Shown here piece after piece: positions 1 to 10,670 of a stretch of 64,000 bases of DNA (positions within the stretch are counted from its first letter, which is position 1; each line of letters begins with the position of its first letter). The DNA comes from Citrus sinensis (Eukaryota; Streptophyta; Magnoliopsida; Sapindales; Rutaceae). The translations under genes and the position numbers were made by a program. A model generated the notes under the pieces. It saw only the letters and a list, made by a program, of their open reading frames with translations. It did not search any database and was not told the origin of the DNA. The DNA is taken from positions 992,001 to 1,056,000 of the forward strand of contig NC_068560.1 in assembly GCF_022201045.2 (NCBI RefSeq). The letters are read 5' to 3'.

Positions 1-458
1 TGTAACATGTAATGTATCATTCATTAAGTGGTTAATAATTTTTCACAAGTTCAATGTCAACTATTACATTGATAAATGTTCGTGCTAGTATTTAGCTCAA
101 CCAACCAAACAATAAACACAATAGAGGAAGATTGAGTGCTAGAGGTCGCCTAACTATGATTGAGGTGGTCTCACGCAAATGGAGTGTAGATACAGAGGGA
201 GTAAAAACTAGTTTGACTGTTTGACTGTAGTTATTTTACCCCTTCCTTGCCATGTGTCATTGAGTCATTGGTTCACATTGGCTCTCATAATTGCCCCAAA
301 CAATATATATGTATTTATTACATTTTTTTATATAAAGAAAGTAAGCATTTCATTAATTCACATCAGTGAAAACTGAAAACATTTGATCTTTGCTGGTAGA
401 GAATTTAGCCATACAACAAGACTATTGTGTCCTAAAACTAATTTAGCTAAGGAGTGGG

Positions 459-550
459 CATAAACAATACATAATTTAAAGATGCACTAACATTTAACAT
501 GTTGCATAAACAATACATAATTTAAAGATGCACTAACATTTAACATGTTG
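459..550. repeat. perfect 46-bp tandem duplication
   Basis: Two identical 46-base units (459-504 and 505-550) lie head to tail, each beginning CATAAACAATACAT and ending ACATGTTG. The absence of any difference suggests a recent duplication. The second unit overlaps the tail of the RNase H-like remnant on the minus strand. Confidence 0.95.
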
Positions 551-892
551 AAAATCCATGTTGTTATTTTGAATTTCTAAAATTATCCATAAAATTTCTG
601 ATTTGCTACCCTGCTTGTTGTTTATTAAACTTGCAATATTTTGGCAGTCAATTTCTATAGCTTTAGATTGAAACTCTGTATTTCTGCGCCTAAAAACCCC
701 GTTTTGCAGCTTCAACTGCCGAATATTTAACATCTCCATCAACTTAGTTTGTTGAATTGCTACAACTATTATTTTGTTATCTGAGTCCCTAACTACAACT
801 CCTAACTCTACTATATTCTCATTACATCTAAAGGCTGCATCTACGTGAGCCTTGACAACATGAGCAGGGAGGGGACTCCACTTTTGATGCAT
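533..892 (-). pseudogene. RNase H-like domain remnant of a plant non-LTR retrotransposon
   Basis: The minus-strand frame of about 119 codons starts with W-S-P-L-P then KAHVDAAF, and a few residues later has GVVVRDSDNKI. This is the layout of the RNase H-like (RVT_3) domain at the end of plant LINE ORF2 proteins, where the usual form is K-x-N-x-D-G-A followed by G-x-V-x-R-D. A later acidic position is visible in the segment AIEIDCQNI. No reverse transcriptase lies nearby on either strand, so this is an isolated fragment rather than a working element. It could also be a domesticated single-domain RNase H gene, but I see no intron structure or good start codon to support that. Confidence 0.6.
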
Positions 893-1085
893 CTTAGATA
901 GTTTCTTCTCTGCAAAATTTTGTCCATCTTAAGTCTCTTAAAGGCATCCATCGATTCTGCCTTTGCAACACTTTCCACAAAGTAGAAACTTGTCTTGTCA
1001 AAAATCTGCATCATAAAACACAAAACCAAGCAAAATAAAATGAACAACCTCAGATTTGTAAATATGGGTAGAGAAACAATAACAA
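893..1085. other. short unassigned stretch
   Basis: AT-rich sequence between the RNase H remnant and the solo LTR. I see no recognisable gene in it. Confidence 0.4.
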
Positions 1086-1685
1086 ACCACCACAGATCTC
1101 TAGATCTGAGTGGAAGAACATGTTGTGCGCGAAATGCGGAATCAAGCACACCAAATAATTACAAAAAAATAAAACACACAATTATTTAACTTGGTTCGGT
1201 AATTAAACCTACATCCACGGAAGCAAGAAAGAATAATTATTTATTTAACAATTAATAGAGTACAAATATTGGAGTAACGAATCTCACTTCCCAGAAACCT
1301 AAATATACCCAGTACTCTCACACTCTGCAAAAAATATAAATTCCCCAGACACACTTCTCTCACTTCTCTCAAAAGCTTAGAAACTTATAAGCTTAACAAT
1401 TTTGGGATGAATGAAATCCTTAGCTATTTATAGGAGAAATGAGTTACTATGCAAAGAATAAAATAATTGAAAATATAATTTTTAATTATTATTATTTTTC
1501 AAACATTTTAGCTTCATCCCCTTTGTCCATTCTTTCTTTTCGGCTGCAAAATCAAATTCAATTTGATTTTGCTTCCTTTACAATTGTTGGTTGCAATTTG
1601 TTTGACTTCAACAGAACATACCATCACAGATTTGAAAATTTCAGTGGAAGAACAAAACCACCACAGATCTGAGGATCTGAGTGGA
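1086..1685. repeat. degenerate CCACCACAGATCT...GAGTGG repeat, split by a solo LTR
   Basis: Three related units of about 30-36 bases carry CCAYCACAGAT followed by a near-palindromic GATCTGAGTGGAAGAACA core. They lie at 1086-1120, 1620-1654 and 1656-1685. The solo LTR at 1121-1613 sits between units one and two, so the units were contiguous before the insertion. Confidence 0.7.
1121..1613. mobile_element. solo LTR (493 bp)
   Basis: The segment starts TGTTG and ends CAACA, a 5-bp inverted terminal repeat of the usual TG...CA LTR form. It is flanked by identical 5-bp direct repeats GAACA (1116-1120 and 1614-1618). A TATA-like CTATTTATAGG lies at about 1424-1434. No gag, pol, primer-binding site or partner LTR is present, which is the footprint left by recombination between the two LTRs of an element. 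The family is unknown; a copia-type element is my guess. Confidence 0.85.
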
Positions 1686-1725
1686 GAAAATAAGCAAAGA
1701 AAATAAAAAAATGAAAAAAAGAAGG

Positions 1726-1768
1726 TTTCGCCGGAAAACCAACTCCTAGAGCTGATTTTCCGGCGAAA
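1726..1768. repeat. 13-bp perfect inverted repeat (hairpin)
   Basis: TTTCGCCGGAAAA at 1726-1738 is followed after 17 bases by its exact reverse complement at 1756-1768. The arms are GC-rich in an AT-rich setting. There is no following T-run and no gene nearby to assign it to. Confidence 0.8.
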
Positions 1769-1799
1769 GACGAAGTTGAAATGTTTCTGGATGTTCAGA

Positions 1800-2546
1800 G
1801 AGAAGAAGAGAGAGAAAGTGCTTATATGTATTTATTACATTTACTAATGAAACATATACGTATTTATTGAAAGGTATTTGGCAATAAAATAATGCTATAA
1901 AAAGTTAAGATTACTAGCAAGAAAATTTTTTGGCAATATGTAATTCTTTGATTTTATTTTATCACTTCACCAACCATTTTGTAACTACAAATTGATTAGA
2001 AGTTTAGCTAATTCTGACCAAAGACTAAGAGATTTGAGTTTTGGCCATACATAAGTTCATCGCATCACACGTGCGCGGACGTCTGTTGCCGCCCTTTAAT
2101 ATCTCCAAAATATCATTATCAGAGATATCGCTGTGGTCAATCGGCTCATATCAAAAGAAATAAACTATCAACTAAGCTCAAGAAATACTTGTAAATAAGT
2201 AGAGCACTAGATCAACAAAGGGAACAACGTCTTTTGGAAGATAATTAAAGAGTTGTTTGGCTGTTGAAATATTCAACGGCAATTTGAAGATGACAATTTA
2301 TCTCTGCCATTCGAAGTACGCAAGTCAGCTGCTCAAAGACTGCCACACATGAAAACCCTTTCTTCTTGAAGAGACAAGACCATGAAGACTAATGAAGGCT
2401 GCAGCCAAGCCATCACAACTCCATCAAGTAATCAAGATACTACATCAATAACAATATGATAATAATAACATGAAGATTACATGCATAGAGGCCATTACGA
2501 ATTACATCTACCCCAATAAGATATTAACTAATACAGATCAGTTCTC

Positions 2547-2547
<1 letters not shown>
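1800..2547. other. unassigned intergenic stretch
   Basis: No coding frame, RNA gene or terminal repeat is recognisable. The only open frames are short, AT-rich and without codon bias. Confidence 0.4.

Positions 2548-2577
<30 letters not shown>
2548..2577. repeat. uninterrupted run of 30 C
   Basis: Thirty consecutive cytosines follow GTTCTCT and precede GCG. Homopolymer C runs this long are rare in AT-rich plant DNA and are prone to slippage and to sequencing error, so the exact length should be doubted. Confidence 0.85.
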
Positions 2578-2578
<1 letters not shown>

Positions 2579-2769
2579 CGTTAACAAGCGGCAATAAGGT
2601 TCAAGACACATTCCTCATCTTTCTTCTATTAACGAGCTGTAAAAGTGAGGTAGGCAGGGCCTTCTTACGAGTCCAATCGAGGAGTACCAATGAAGTAAGG
2701 TTTTGATGATCACCAATTGAAGAAGGCAGGCGTTCTAGATTTGGAAAATTGACTCTCTCCACCGGAGTT

Positions 2770-2917
2770 AGAGAGGCAGGAAGTATACATTAGTGGATCC
2801 TAATCATATCTCCTCAAGTGAATGAATCTGTGCAATCCCCAATAGAGAGGCAGGAAGTGTACATCCGTGGATCCTAATCCTATCTCCTCAAGTGAATGAA
2901 TCTGTGCAATCCCCAAT
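2770..2917. repeat. 74-bp tandem duplication (two units)
   Basis: Units 2770-2843 and 2844-2917 both begin AGAGAGGCAGGAAGT and end with GTGCAATCCCCAAT, with a handful of differences near the start of the unit. No gene is associated. The following 360 bases up to the CACTA-like element hold nothing I recognise. Confidence 0.9.
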
Positions 2918-3828
2918 CAATCTATGACTTCCAAAGCTTCATACCATGAATCTGAAGTGAATGAATCAACGCGTAATGATTTGTAAACGAACATTAACAG
3001 ATTATTTGCAAGTACTTGGAGGGGTTACGCTGAGAATTTACATTTAACGTAAGCAGAATTTGTAAGACTAATCTGATGAAAAAGTAGAGCATTCATTAAT
3101 TTCTCTATGATGAGGTGTTTGAGGTATTAATCATATATATATTTACTAATTGTAGTGATTAAATTTTACTTATTTAACTTGTTAGAACTTTCTGTTAAAA
3201 TTTAAGAATGAAGTTATCGAAGAGTTCAAAAGAAGAAATTTATATATATATATAAATTTATTAATTAAACACACATGCACATGCTACAAGAAAATTGGGA
3301 TAAGGCAACATCATTTTAACAACGTGCACAAATGGAATGTTGTCAAATTTATAATTAACAACAGTCATAAACTGCATGTTGGTAAATATAAAGTTTTAGC
3401 AACACGCAAAAAGTGACTGTGGTCTAAAACCTTACGACAACAAGCGACCATTTATTGCGGTATAGGAGTATATAATGACAACATTCATAATTTGCATATT
3501 GCAATTAGTTATTTAAGGCAACAATGAATTGCCTGTTGCAAAAATTATTATTTAAATTATTATTTAAATAAGAACGTTTATATGTTGCATGTTGTTGAAA
3601 ATATTTTTTTTTGTAAAATTCTTTGTTAACTCAATTTAATATGAAATTGGTGAAAATTAAAACATAAATAGGTGCTCATGGAATTTATGCATAAAAGTAT
3701 TATAACAAATAAATTTTTTGAGGGTATCATTAACTACAATATTTTTTAAAAGTAAAGTGATAGAAAATAATGTGTAATAAATAAAAAATTTCATTTTGCG
3801 CGCACGGGTTAAAGCGCGGTAAAAAGAA

Positions 3829-3842
3829 GGGGGGGGGGGGGG
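3829..3842. repeat. run of 14 G
   Basis: Fourteen consecutive guanines inside the CACTA-like element, just upstream of the leader-like segment with the 29-bp duplication. Confidence 0.85.
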
Positions 3843-3940
3843 TGAAGAGACAAATTGACTTAGTGAAACCCTCGGTTCTCTTTGCAGTACCCCTTTACTC
3901 TTTCTCTGCCACTAAAGCAAAGCAAGCCTCTCAATCTTCA

Positions 3941-3998
3941 TCGTAATGGCGGCTGCCCACCCAAGGAAATCGTAATGGCGGCTGCCCACCCAAGGAAA
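3941..3998 (+). repeat. 29-bp perfect tandem duplication containing an ATG
   Basis: Two identical 29-base units (3941-3969 and 3970-3998) each contain ATGGCGGCTGCCCACCC. The unit length is not a multiple of three, so the two ATGs open different frames. It lies in the leader-like part of the CACTA-like element and is followed by a possible splice donor (CAGGTACTC). Confidence 0.9.
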
Positions 3999-6599
3999 TG
4001 AGTGTATCAGGTACTCTTCTTTTCAATTTCATTGACAAAGCTCACTTTCACTTCCCTAATTACATTTAATTAATAATTTACTCTTTCCACCTATTTTGTT
4101 TTTAGAAGATTTGGGTCTTCACCCTATACTTCTTCTCACTCAAAATTGCTCGACATCGTCCCATTGTAGATTCATTGTTTGGTAAGTGGCACAATTCTTT
4201 ATTGCTTGTGGGGTTCATTTGTTATGACATGAATAAAATAAATGTTACTTTTTTTGTTGTGGGTGATTGAAACCAAAAGATTATTTTCTTTTGAAACGCC
4301 TGAAGCTAAATATTTTACATGGAAAAGATAATTTTGAAGATTATATTTTATTTTCAAGATAAACTGATTTCGGTAAAAATAATTTAAATGAGTAAGTATT
4401 ACTAGTGAGATGGATAATGATTTGTTTTTTCAATTGAAAGGCACAATTTTAATCTCTTATTGGTGTTGTTGACTTTATGAAACAAATAAGTTACTTCTGT
4501 TAATGCCATTAATCTCCTGAATCAGCTGTGACATTTTAGGATCTGATTATAGAGCAAACTTGAGGTACTGTTTCCCCCTTGTATAATTAAAATTCAAAAT
4601 GGATTTCTCTTTTGGAAAAGTTACTTACTATGGAGTTTTGAGAGATATATTAGTGCTTGATTACAATACTTTTAGTTCCCTATTTTCAAATGTGACTGAA
4701 CTGATATAGTTAATGGTGTTAAAGTTGCCGAAGGATTCACTTTGGTTAACCTTCATGAGGGACAAAGCCAATTTGGATTTATTCTAAGGATAATGAAAAA
4801 TCAAATTAGTATTTAGTATTGAAAAAACCACAAAGAGGGTTCCAAGATTTATTATTGGCTAGTGAGAGTGATTACATTTTGTTTAGTATAAGTAAGAATT
4901 TTTTTTTTGGTTCAACTTTAAATTATAGTTTTTCATGTTCATATACTTTTTTCTAGTATGTTTATTCCTACATTAATTTTGCTATGTGTTACAAAGTCTT
5001 CTAGGCAAGTCGAGATAAATTTTGAGAAAATGCAACTATTCAAGAGGAGAATGGATCATTAGCAACTAGCAATAGGGAAAATGCACACAAACCTCAATCT
5101 GATGATAGATGCACCAAAAGACAAAAGAGGTCCAACCAAACTTGGAATGATTCAAGATTGTTCTCCATCATTAAGCATTGAATTTAACAACTATGGCCAG
5201 CCAGTAGGTGTAAATTCTTAAAAATATGCACTTTTATTAGAGTTATAACATGGGAGCATGTGCTTGTGTGCATTGAAAATTAGCTTTTAGTTGACGGCGA
5301 ACTATTGGCCATTGGTGCATTTTTATGGAATTACATAGTAATTATCTTTATTTAGAAATACATTATTTATCTTGAATGCTTGGCATTAAGAACGATGGGT
5401 GACTGTTGGAGACAATACAAATCAGAGCTAACAACTAAGATAAAGGAAACCAAAAACGTACATGACAGAGCAGGTTGCTCTTATTAGGCCAAAAAAGTAT
5501 AATTTTCAAAGAAGATTGGGCTAATATTGTCAAGTAAAGATTGTCTCCAGAATTTAAAGTAAGCTAGTCCGTTGCATTGCACTTATAGTATCCATGTTAA
5601 GTTTCATGTCTATGAAAATTATACATTTTAATATTTGCTGGACAGACAATAAGCAAGAAGTTTAGAGAAATGAGAAATAATCAGGAAGTTGTATCAAATT
5701 GTTTTAAAAAAGGTATGTAGGCATAAAATATTCTTCTTGGGGGTGTGTGTGTGTATAATTATATTCCAAATGCAACAAATGAATATTGATTCAGTTAATC
5801 TTTTTGTAGGAGTTTGTGCCTTGAAGATGTTTTTGTTGGAGTGTATATATGCCCTGAACAAGTTTTTGATGGAATTGCTAAATTGAAGAAGCTTTCGATG
5901 GAGATGGTTTTTTTTAAGTTGATATTTATGGAATTGCAACAGCCACTAATGTGTTTTTTTACTAATTTTTTGGGTGTTTGGCTAGATGAAATTTAAACTG
6001 ATGTTGTAAATTTCTATGGATTAATTGTTATATGGTGTTTTTCATATTTGCTATGTAATAGAATTTGTATGAATACAAAAATGTTGGTGTGACCCTTAGC
6101 TGTGATGTGTGCTTATTACTAAGTTTATGAAAACTTATTATAACAAGCCAAATTGTAGAATTAGTTCGCAGGAATTTTACATATGGCGGCAGCAATAGTG
6201 TAATAAAAATGATAATATTAGTAGTCATAATAATGATAATAATAATTATTAATAATATATTGTTGTTTTTTTGACAACATGCAAGATATGTGGTTTATTG
6301 TAAATAAAAATTAGAATTAATGGCGACATTTAGTTGCTTGTTGCTATATAATTTATAGCCACATTCATAGGCTTGTAGTCGAAAGTTTGGAAGCACATGA
6401 TCTTTTTAACCACAATCATTGTAAGTTGTCATATGATATTTAACAACGTTCATATATTTTTCAACAACGTGAATTGCGCGTAGTCGAAAGTTACCTACTT
6501 TTCGCTACATCAAGAACCGCAACGCTCAGATACTTGTTGTGATATCCCTTCTACAACACTCTTTGCCGGTTGTCATATACTATTTTTCTTGTAGTACAC

Positions 6600-7494
6600 C
6601 ACATGAGACACAAATCCAAGACCTGACTGCCCACTTAGATGCAAATTTTCTGAAAGATTCGTCTTTTTATATATTATCTTACTTTTACAAATTTGAATTG
6701 GCCGAAAGCAAAACTTGAGAAAGTCAAATAGAAGGCAACATAATCTTAGTTTATTTTCCACTTTCATATCGAAAACATTGCCTTAGAAATCTGCTTTGCT
6801 TGACAGACTTTATGGTTTACTTGAGTTGATATATAAATTAAATTATTTCTGATCTTACCCAGATTAACGTATATTGGCTGACACATGTGAACGGCAGGAA
6901 AGTAATGATATTTCTCTTGGTTTTATTTAAATTCCATGTAGACTTGCGTTGTTTATAAAAGTTTCGTTACATGAAATCGGTAGATGAAGGGAATTTTGAA
7001 AAGCATCCATCCAAGTGAGGGACAAATTAATTTACGGATTGAAAAAATAGTTATGCAGACCCTCAAATTTTTAAAAAGAGATATCAAGATCCCTTTTGAT
7101 CATACTCATTAAAAAAATTGAATTTAAAATTTATAATACAAATAATATAATCTGTATAGACGTCTAGTAAAATTAATTTTTTTTAAATTTAAAATAATTT
7201 AAAATATGTAAATTGCTATATTTTTTTAATAATATATTTGCATTCATTATAATGATTTTAAAGTCTCTGGGTTAAAAAGATTTTACATTTAATAAACCAT
7301 CTCACGTGTTAATAATATTAAAATAATTATTTTACATAATATTCAAGACAATTCAAATTTTAATGTATTTACTTGTAATAAATATTAAGCATTTTTTTTT
7401 TTAATGAAGTTGGTTGAAGTGAGGCGCTTCAACCTCCTCATAATATCAACTTGGATCTTGTCTTATACAGCGACAACGATGAAGCTGATGTAAG
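6600..7494. other. AT-rich intergenic stretch
   Basis: Between the CACTA-like element and the MAD1 remnant I see no gene. The base composition is very AT-rich, with many A and T runs. Confidence 0.5.
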
Positions 7495-7532
7495 CTTCTT
7501 CTTCTTCTTCTTCTTCTTCTTCTTCTTCTTCT
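7495..7532. repeat. (CTT)n microsatellite
   Basis: About twelve and a half uninterrupted CTT units. Confidence 0.95.
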
Positions 7533-7659
7533 ACAACTTTTTCGATTTTGTTTTGTTTTGTATTGCATTGGATTAGAGCTGCATTTGCTGCTTTGTGTTA
7601 CTAATTAGGACATGATCATATTGTGTTGCATTTTTAAGGAAACTGAAAATCATTGATAA

Positions 7660-8570
7660 AATCCTTAAAAAGAGATTGTAAGTCGTGTATCTGATGCATT
7701 GGTGCTTTTTTATTATTAAATTTTAATTCTTTTCTTCGAAAAGCAATTTTTTAATTTATTATCTTGTAAGCTTACCAGTCTATGGTGATTTTTCTTGCTC
7801 AATACATATACCGAATAAATGTGAATTCGCATGAAAACACACTTGTGATGAGATTAAGCACGTTGGTCATTGGAAGAAAAAAAAAAAGGACTAAAGATTT
7901 TTGTTCTTTTGCTGGTTGTTTACATGTTGCATTCACTTAAACTATAATGATCACTGGGGTGAAACGGCCTGTGAGTCGATTTCAGCCGTGCTGAGTTTTT
8001 ATTTTTATTTGTAATTTTTTTTGGGTACTGATTTTGGTTAATCTTAAGCCTTCTTAAAGTACTCAAACTTGTATTTATCTATTACAATTGGGAAGGCTTG
8101 CTCAATTTACATCTTGTAGAGCTTTCCCAGGCTTTCCATCATGTTATAAATAGTTTCATGTCAGGGAAGTATCAAGCTTTACCCCAATACTATGAAAAGC
8201 ACAGACATATTGCACGCTTTTAAAACATTTGAAAGAGAAAGAGGCACCGTATGCAACAGAATTAAGTAGTCCAAAAATGAAGGCTGCAACATTCTTCCTG
8301 TTGTTTTAGAAATAAAAAATGGGATTACACGCAGATTTTGTGTTTTTGTCTAAAAAGAAAATTTTTGCTCGTTTAAATTTCTGATTACACTTTATTTGCT
8401 TGATTCGAATTTCAATCAGGAGGCTGACGTTCGAGAAGTAAGTAAACTGAAAGCTTCCGATGAAAACACTGAGTTACTGAAAGAGAAATTATTGGAAGAA
8501 AAGGGCCGCAGAGAGAGGGGATCACAAGAATTAGCAAGATTGCAATGTGCTTTCATAACTCTTTACAGGA
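7660..8570 (+). pseudogene. inverted partial duplicate of MAD1 (intron plus exon 7 remnant)
   Basis: Around 8418-8540 the plus strand reads, after an intron-like AATTTCAATCAG, as QEADVREVSKLKASDENT and then ELLKEKLLEEKGRRERG. This is nearly the start of exon 7 of the MAD1 gene in this window (EAEVREARKLKAS..., minus strand from 13849). The preceding 750 bases match the MAD1 intron between exons 6 and 7 in reverse orientation: for example GATCACTGGGGT (7950), ATCTTAAGCC..CTTAAAGTACTCAAA (8042), GGCTTGCTCAATTTACATC (8094) and CAGGCTTTCCATCATGTTA (8128). The left limit resembles the end of exon 6 followed by GTAAGT (about 7670). Downstream of 8540 the reading frame stops. The copy is a non-functional fragment about 2 kb from the 3' end of MAD1, on the opposite strand. 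Confidence 0.85.
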
Positions 8571-9508
8571 TGTAAATTGATTAAGGAAGGTGAGTTGGAG
8601 GCTGATGATTTTAGTTGAAGAAATGTCATCCGAAATAACAGTATAAAGAAAATTCTCACCACCTGGATCACATTTGGCCATAGATTATAGCCTTGACAAA
8701 CTGATCTTGGAAATCTTAAAATCTCATCTTCATGTAAATTTCCCTTGCTTGACACTACTGAAAAACTCTGGTGTCACGAGTGTATCGTGCAGTCTTGCAA
8801 GCATGTGACTTTGTGTAATAAAAATATCATCTTCGTGTGAAGTTAACATTCTAACAGATATTTCTGAATTCACCATCTGGCCGGCCACCCATATCCTATT
8901 CTGCTTAAAGTTCATATTGTGTTTTAAAACTATCAATTACCACTCACATATAAAGCTTTAAAGATAACTTTACGGTATTGAGAATTTTCTACCGCACACA
9001 ACTAACCCACAAATTAAAATAATCAAAATATATCAGTATATTTTAACTCTTTCAGCCGGGAAAAAAAAAAAAATTTTGCAAACAATAATATAACCATCTT
9101 AACTCTTCCACAAATTTCTTTTCTCCCCACTTTGATATTTAACTGCAAATTGACTAGTTCCAAAATGAAGAAAATAACAAATTGAATACATAATTATATA
9201 AGGAAAAAAATAATGAAGATAGGACCTGGTTTTGTGCAATAAAATGCATGCGCATGCGCGATGACAACATGAAAACACAAAATATATTAATTATGTCGAG
9301 TCAACAGACTCTTCACACACACACACACACACACATGTTAGCCGGCAAATTGGTACATAATTATTGCCAGCAAATTATATGTATTTATATGTGTATGTGC
9401 CGGCAATGACCAACATGAATCTATATATATGTGTGTGTGTGCATATTATATATCAAACCAGAAGCAAAGAAATCGCAGTAGGAGTTCGCTCACTTCTGTA
9501 CTAGACGT
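8571..9508. other. intergenic stretch before the first microgene
   Basis: Possibly the tail of the MAD1 duplicate up to about 8640, then AT-rich sequence with a (CA)n tract near 9316 and TA/TG-rich tracts near 9420. A TATA-like CTATATATATG lies at about 9420, some 90 bases before the microgene start. No other feature seen. Confidence 0.4.
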
Positions 9509-9753
9509 ATGGAAATTGCTTGCTCAGGTTTTTTTCTAGCCAATTTCAGTTGAATTTCATTTATCTTTCTTACACTAATATTTGGAGTTATGAATAACAA
9601 AGTTTTTTTAATATGGAATTTTCAGGTATGAAAAAATGGTCAGAAGGTTTCTTTTTCATTTATATCAGTATGGTTGATGATAAGATCGAGAATGACAATC
9701 TTGATTTTCTTGTTGTTCCTCAATATGGGAGGAATCCTGACTACATTGGTTAA
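9509..9753 (+). CDS. two-exon microgene, copy A (48-residue protein of unknown family)
   Basis: Exon 1 is 9509-9527 (19 bases, coding MEIACS plus one base). A 98-base intron runs from GTTTTT to TTTTCAG, and exon 2 is 9626-9753, ending in TAA. The predicted 48-residue protein starts MEIACSGMKKWSEG and ends in FLVVPQYGRNPDYIG. The call rests on comparison with the second copy at 59642-59905. That copy has the same 19-base first exon, intron position and phase, similar length, and a C-terminus identical at NDNL and VPQYGRNPD. Several differences in that conserved block are silent third-position changes. There is no signal peptide or transmembrane segment. I do not recognise the family. A small peptide precursor or microprotein is an inference, not a known function. 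Confidence 0.6.
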
Positions 9754-10670
9754 GCGCAATATTATTCTCTTGTGAAATATTTAATTAAATGAAATGACGA
9801 GTACTGTTATTATCTAATCAATCGTATAAGTGTGGGTTTGGTTCAGTTCAATTACTAAAATGTATTGAGCTATACAAAATATTTTACTTACCTTCATGTA
9901 CTTTCTCTTCCTTAATGCATAAATAAAGTTGTCATGTGTCATCGTGTTGGTTAAATTAGTCCGTCAATAAGATAAAATCTTGTGATGTTGTCGGTATCAA
10001 TTTAGTTATGCTGTCTCTCTCTCATATATTTTTGGCTCATTTTTGCAAGTCACACACAAGAGACCAAGATCTTCATATTTAAAATGTTGCTTGCATTTCT
10101 TAATGAAATGGCGTGCATCGTCACAATAATGTCATCACAACTTTTCTCTCTCTTTTTCGTAACCATGCCCTTAATTACGCCATACAATTCATCAAGGAAT
10201 GACCGAATTAACACTATCGAAGCTGCAAAATAAAAATTAGGACTAAATATAAGAAGTCGTTTTGCATTTTGTAAGACTCAGCAGCCTGGCTGCAATTTAA
10301 ACCGAGTGGTTGCACAATTTTAAGAAATAAACTGAAATAGTTTGGAATTTAATTCAAAGCTCAATGTGAAAAGAGCCAAAATTTCTTTGTTATCTCACAC
10401 ACGTGCTAGGATGATTGTCAAAATTATATAAAAGAAAAATCAATAAAATTGCAAGCAAAGAACAAATTGTTTGTCGTTTTATGGTTTTCAATCAAAATTC
10501 AAAACCAACTACAACTTTTGAGATAAAAAGTCTGCAAAGAATGTGTGCTTGGTCGCCTGCATCTATCGAAAACATAATGTCACAACTTATATTCAAGCCA
10601 AGTAATATACAACTTTTTGAGATAAAAGTCTAAAAGTGACCGAAATGTATTTCAGTTCTATCTATTGAGA
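9754..10670. other. 3' flank of the microgene and intergenic DNA
   Basis: The first 250 bases remain alignable with the sequence after copy B (for example GGTTTGGTTCAGTTCAA and ATAAATAAA), so the duplication included 3' sequence. After that I see AT-rich DNA only, with two related 35-base stretches ending in CAACTTTTGAGATAAAAGTC near 10508 and 10608. Confidence 0.45.

Larger units (their letters stand above)
3281..6596. mobile_element. CACTA-like (En/Spm) non-autonomous DNA transposon
   Basis: The left end reads ATGCTACAAGAAAATTGGG, and the right end, read on the minus strand, is TACTACAAGAAAAATAG. These share CTACAAGAAAA, the terminal signature of plant CACTA elements. A possible 3-bp target duplication CAC lies at 3278-3280 and 6597-6599. 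Within about 300 bases of each end there are repeated short motifs of the GTTGTTAA/CAACAACG and TTGCA types in both orientations, as expected for subterminal transposase-binding repeats. No intact transposase frame is present. The interior (about 3840-6000) holds a poly-G run, a UTR-like leader with ATGGCGGCTGCCCACCC, and only broken short frames, so it may be a gene-carrying or internally deleted copy. The terminal inverted repeats are short, so the boundaries are approximate. Confidence 0.65.

Noticed and set aside
5689..5996. Small open frames inside the CACTA-like element
   Set aside because: Repetitive AT-rich codons (KMFLLECIYAL), overlapping in several frames; no transposase motif.
8571..8936. 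Minus-strand open frames of 68-74 codons near 8531-8936
   Set aside because: They run antisense to the MAD1 remnant and its flank and match nothing recognisable.
9509..9753. Microgenes as plant elicitor peptide (PROPEP) precursors
   Set aside because: Size and lack of a signal peptide fit, but the C-terminus shows only a loose GRxP resemblance, not the family's conserved motif. Left as unknown.
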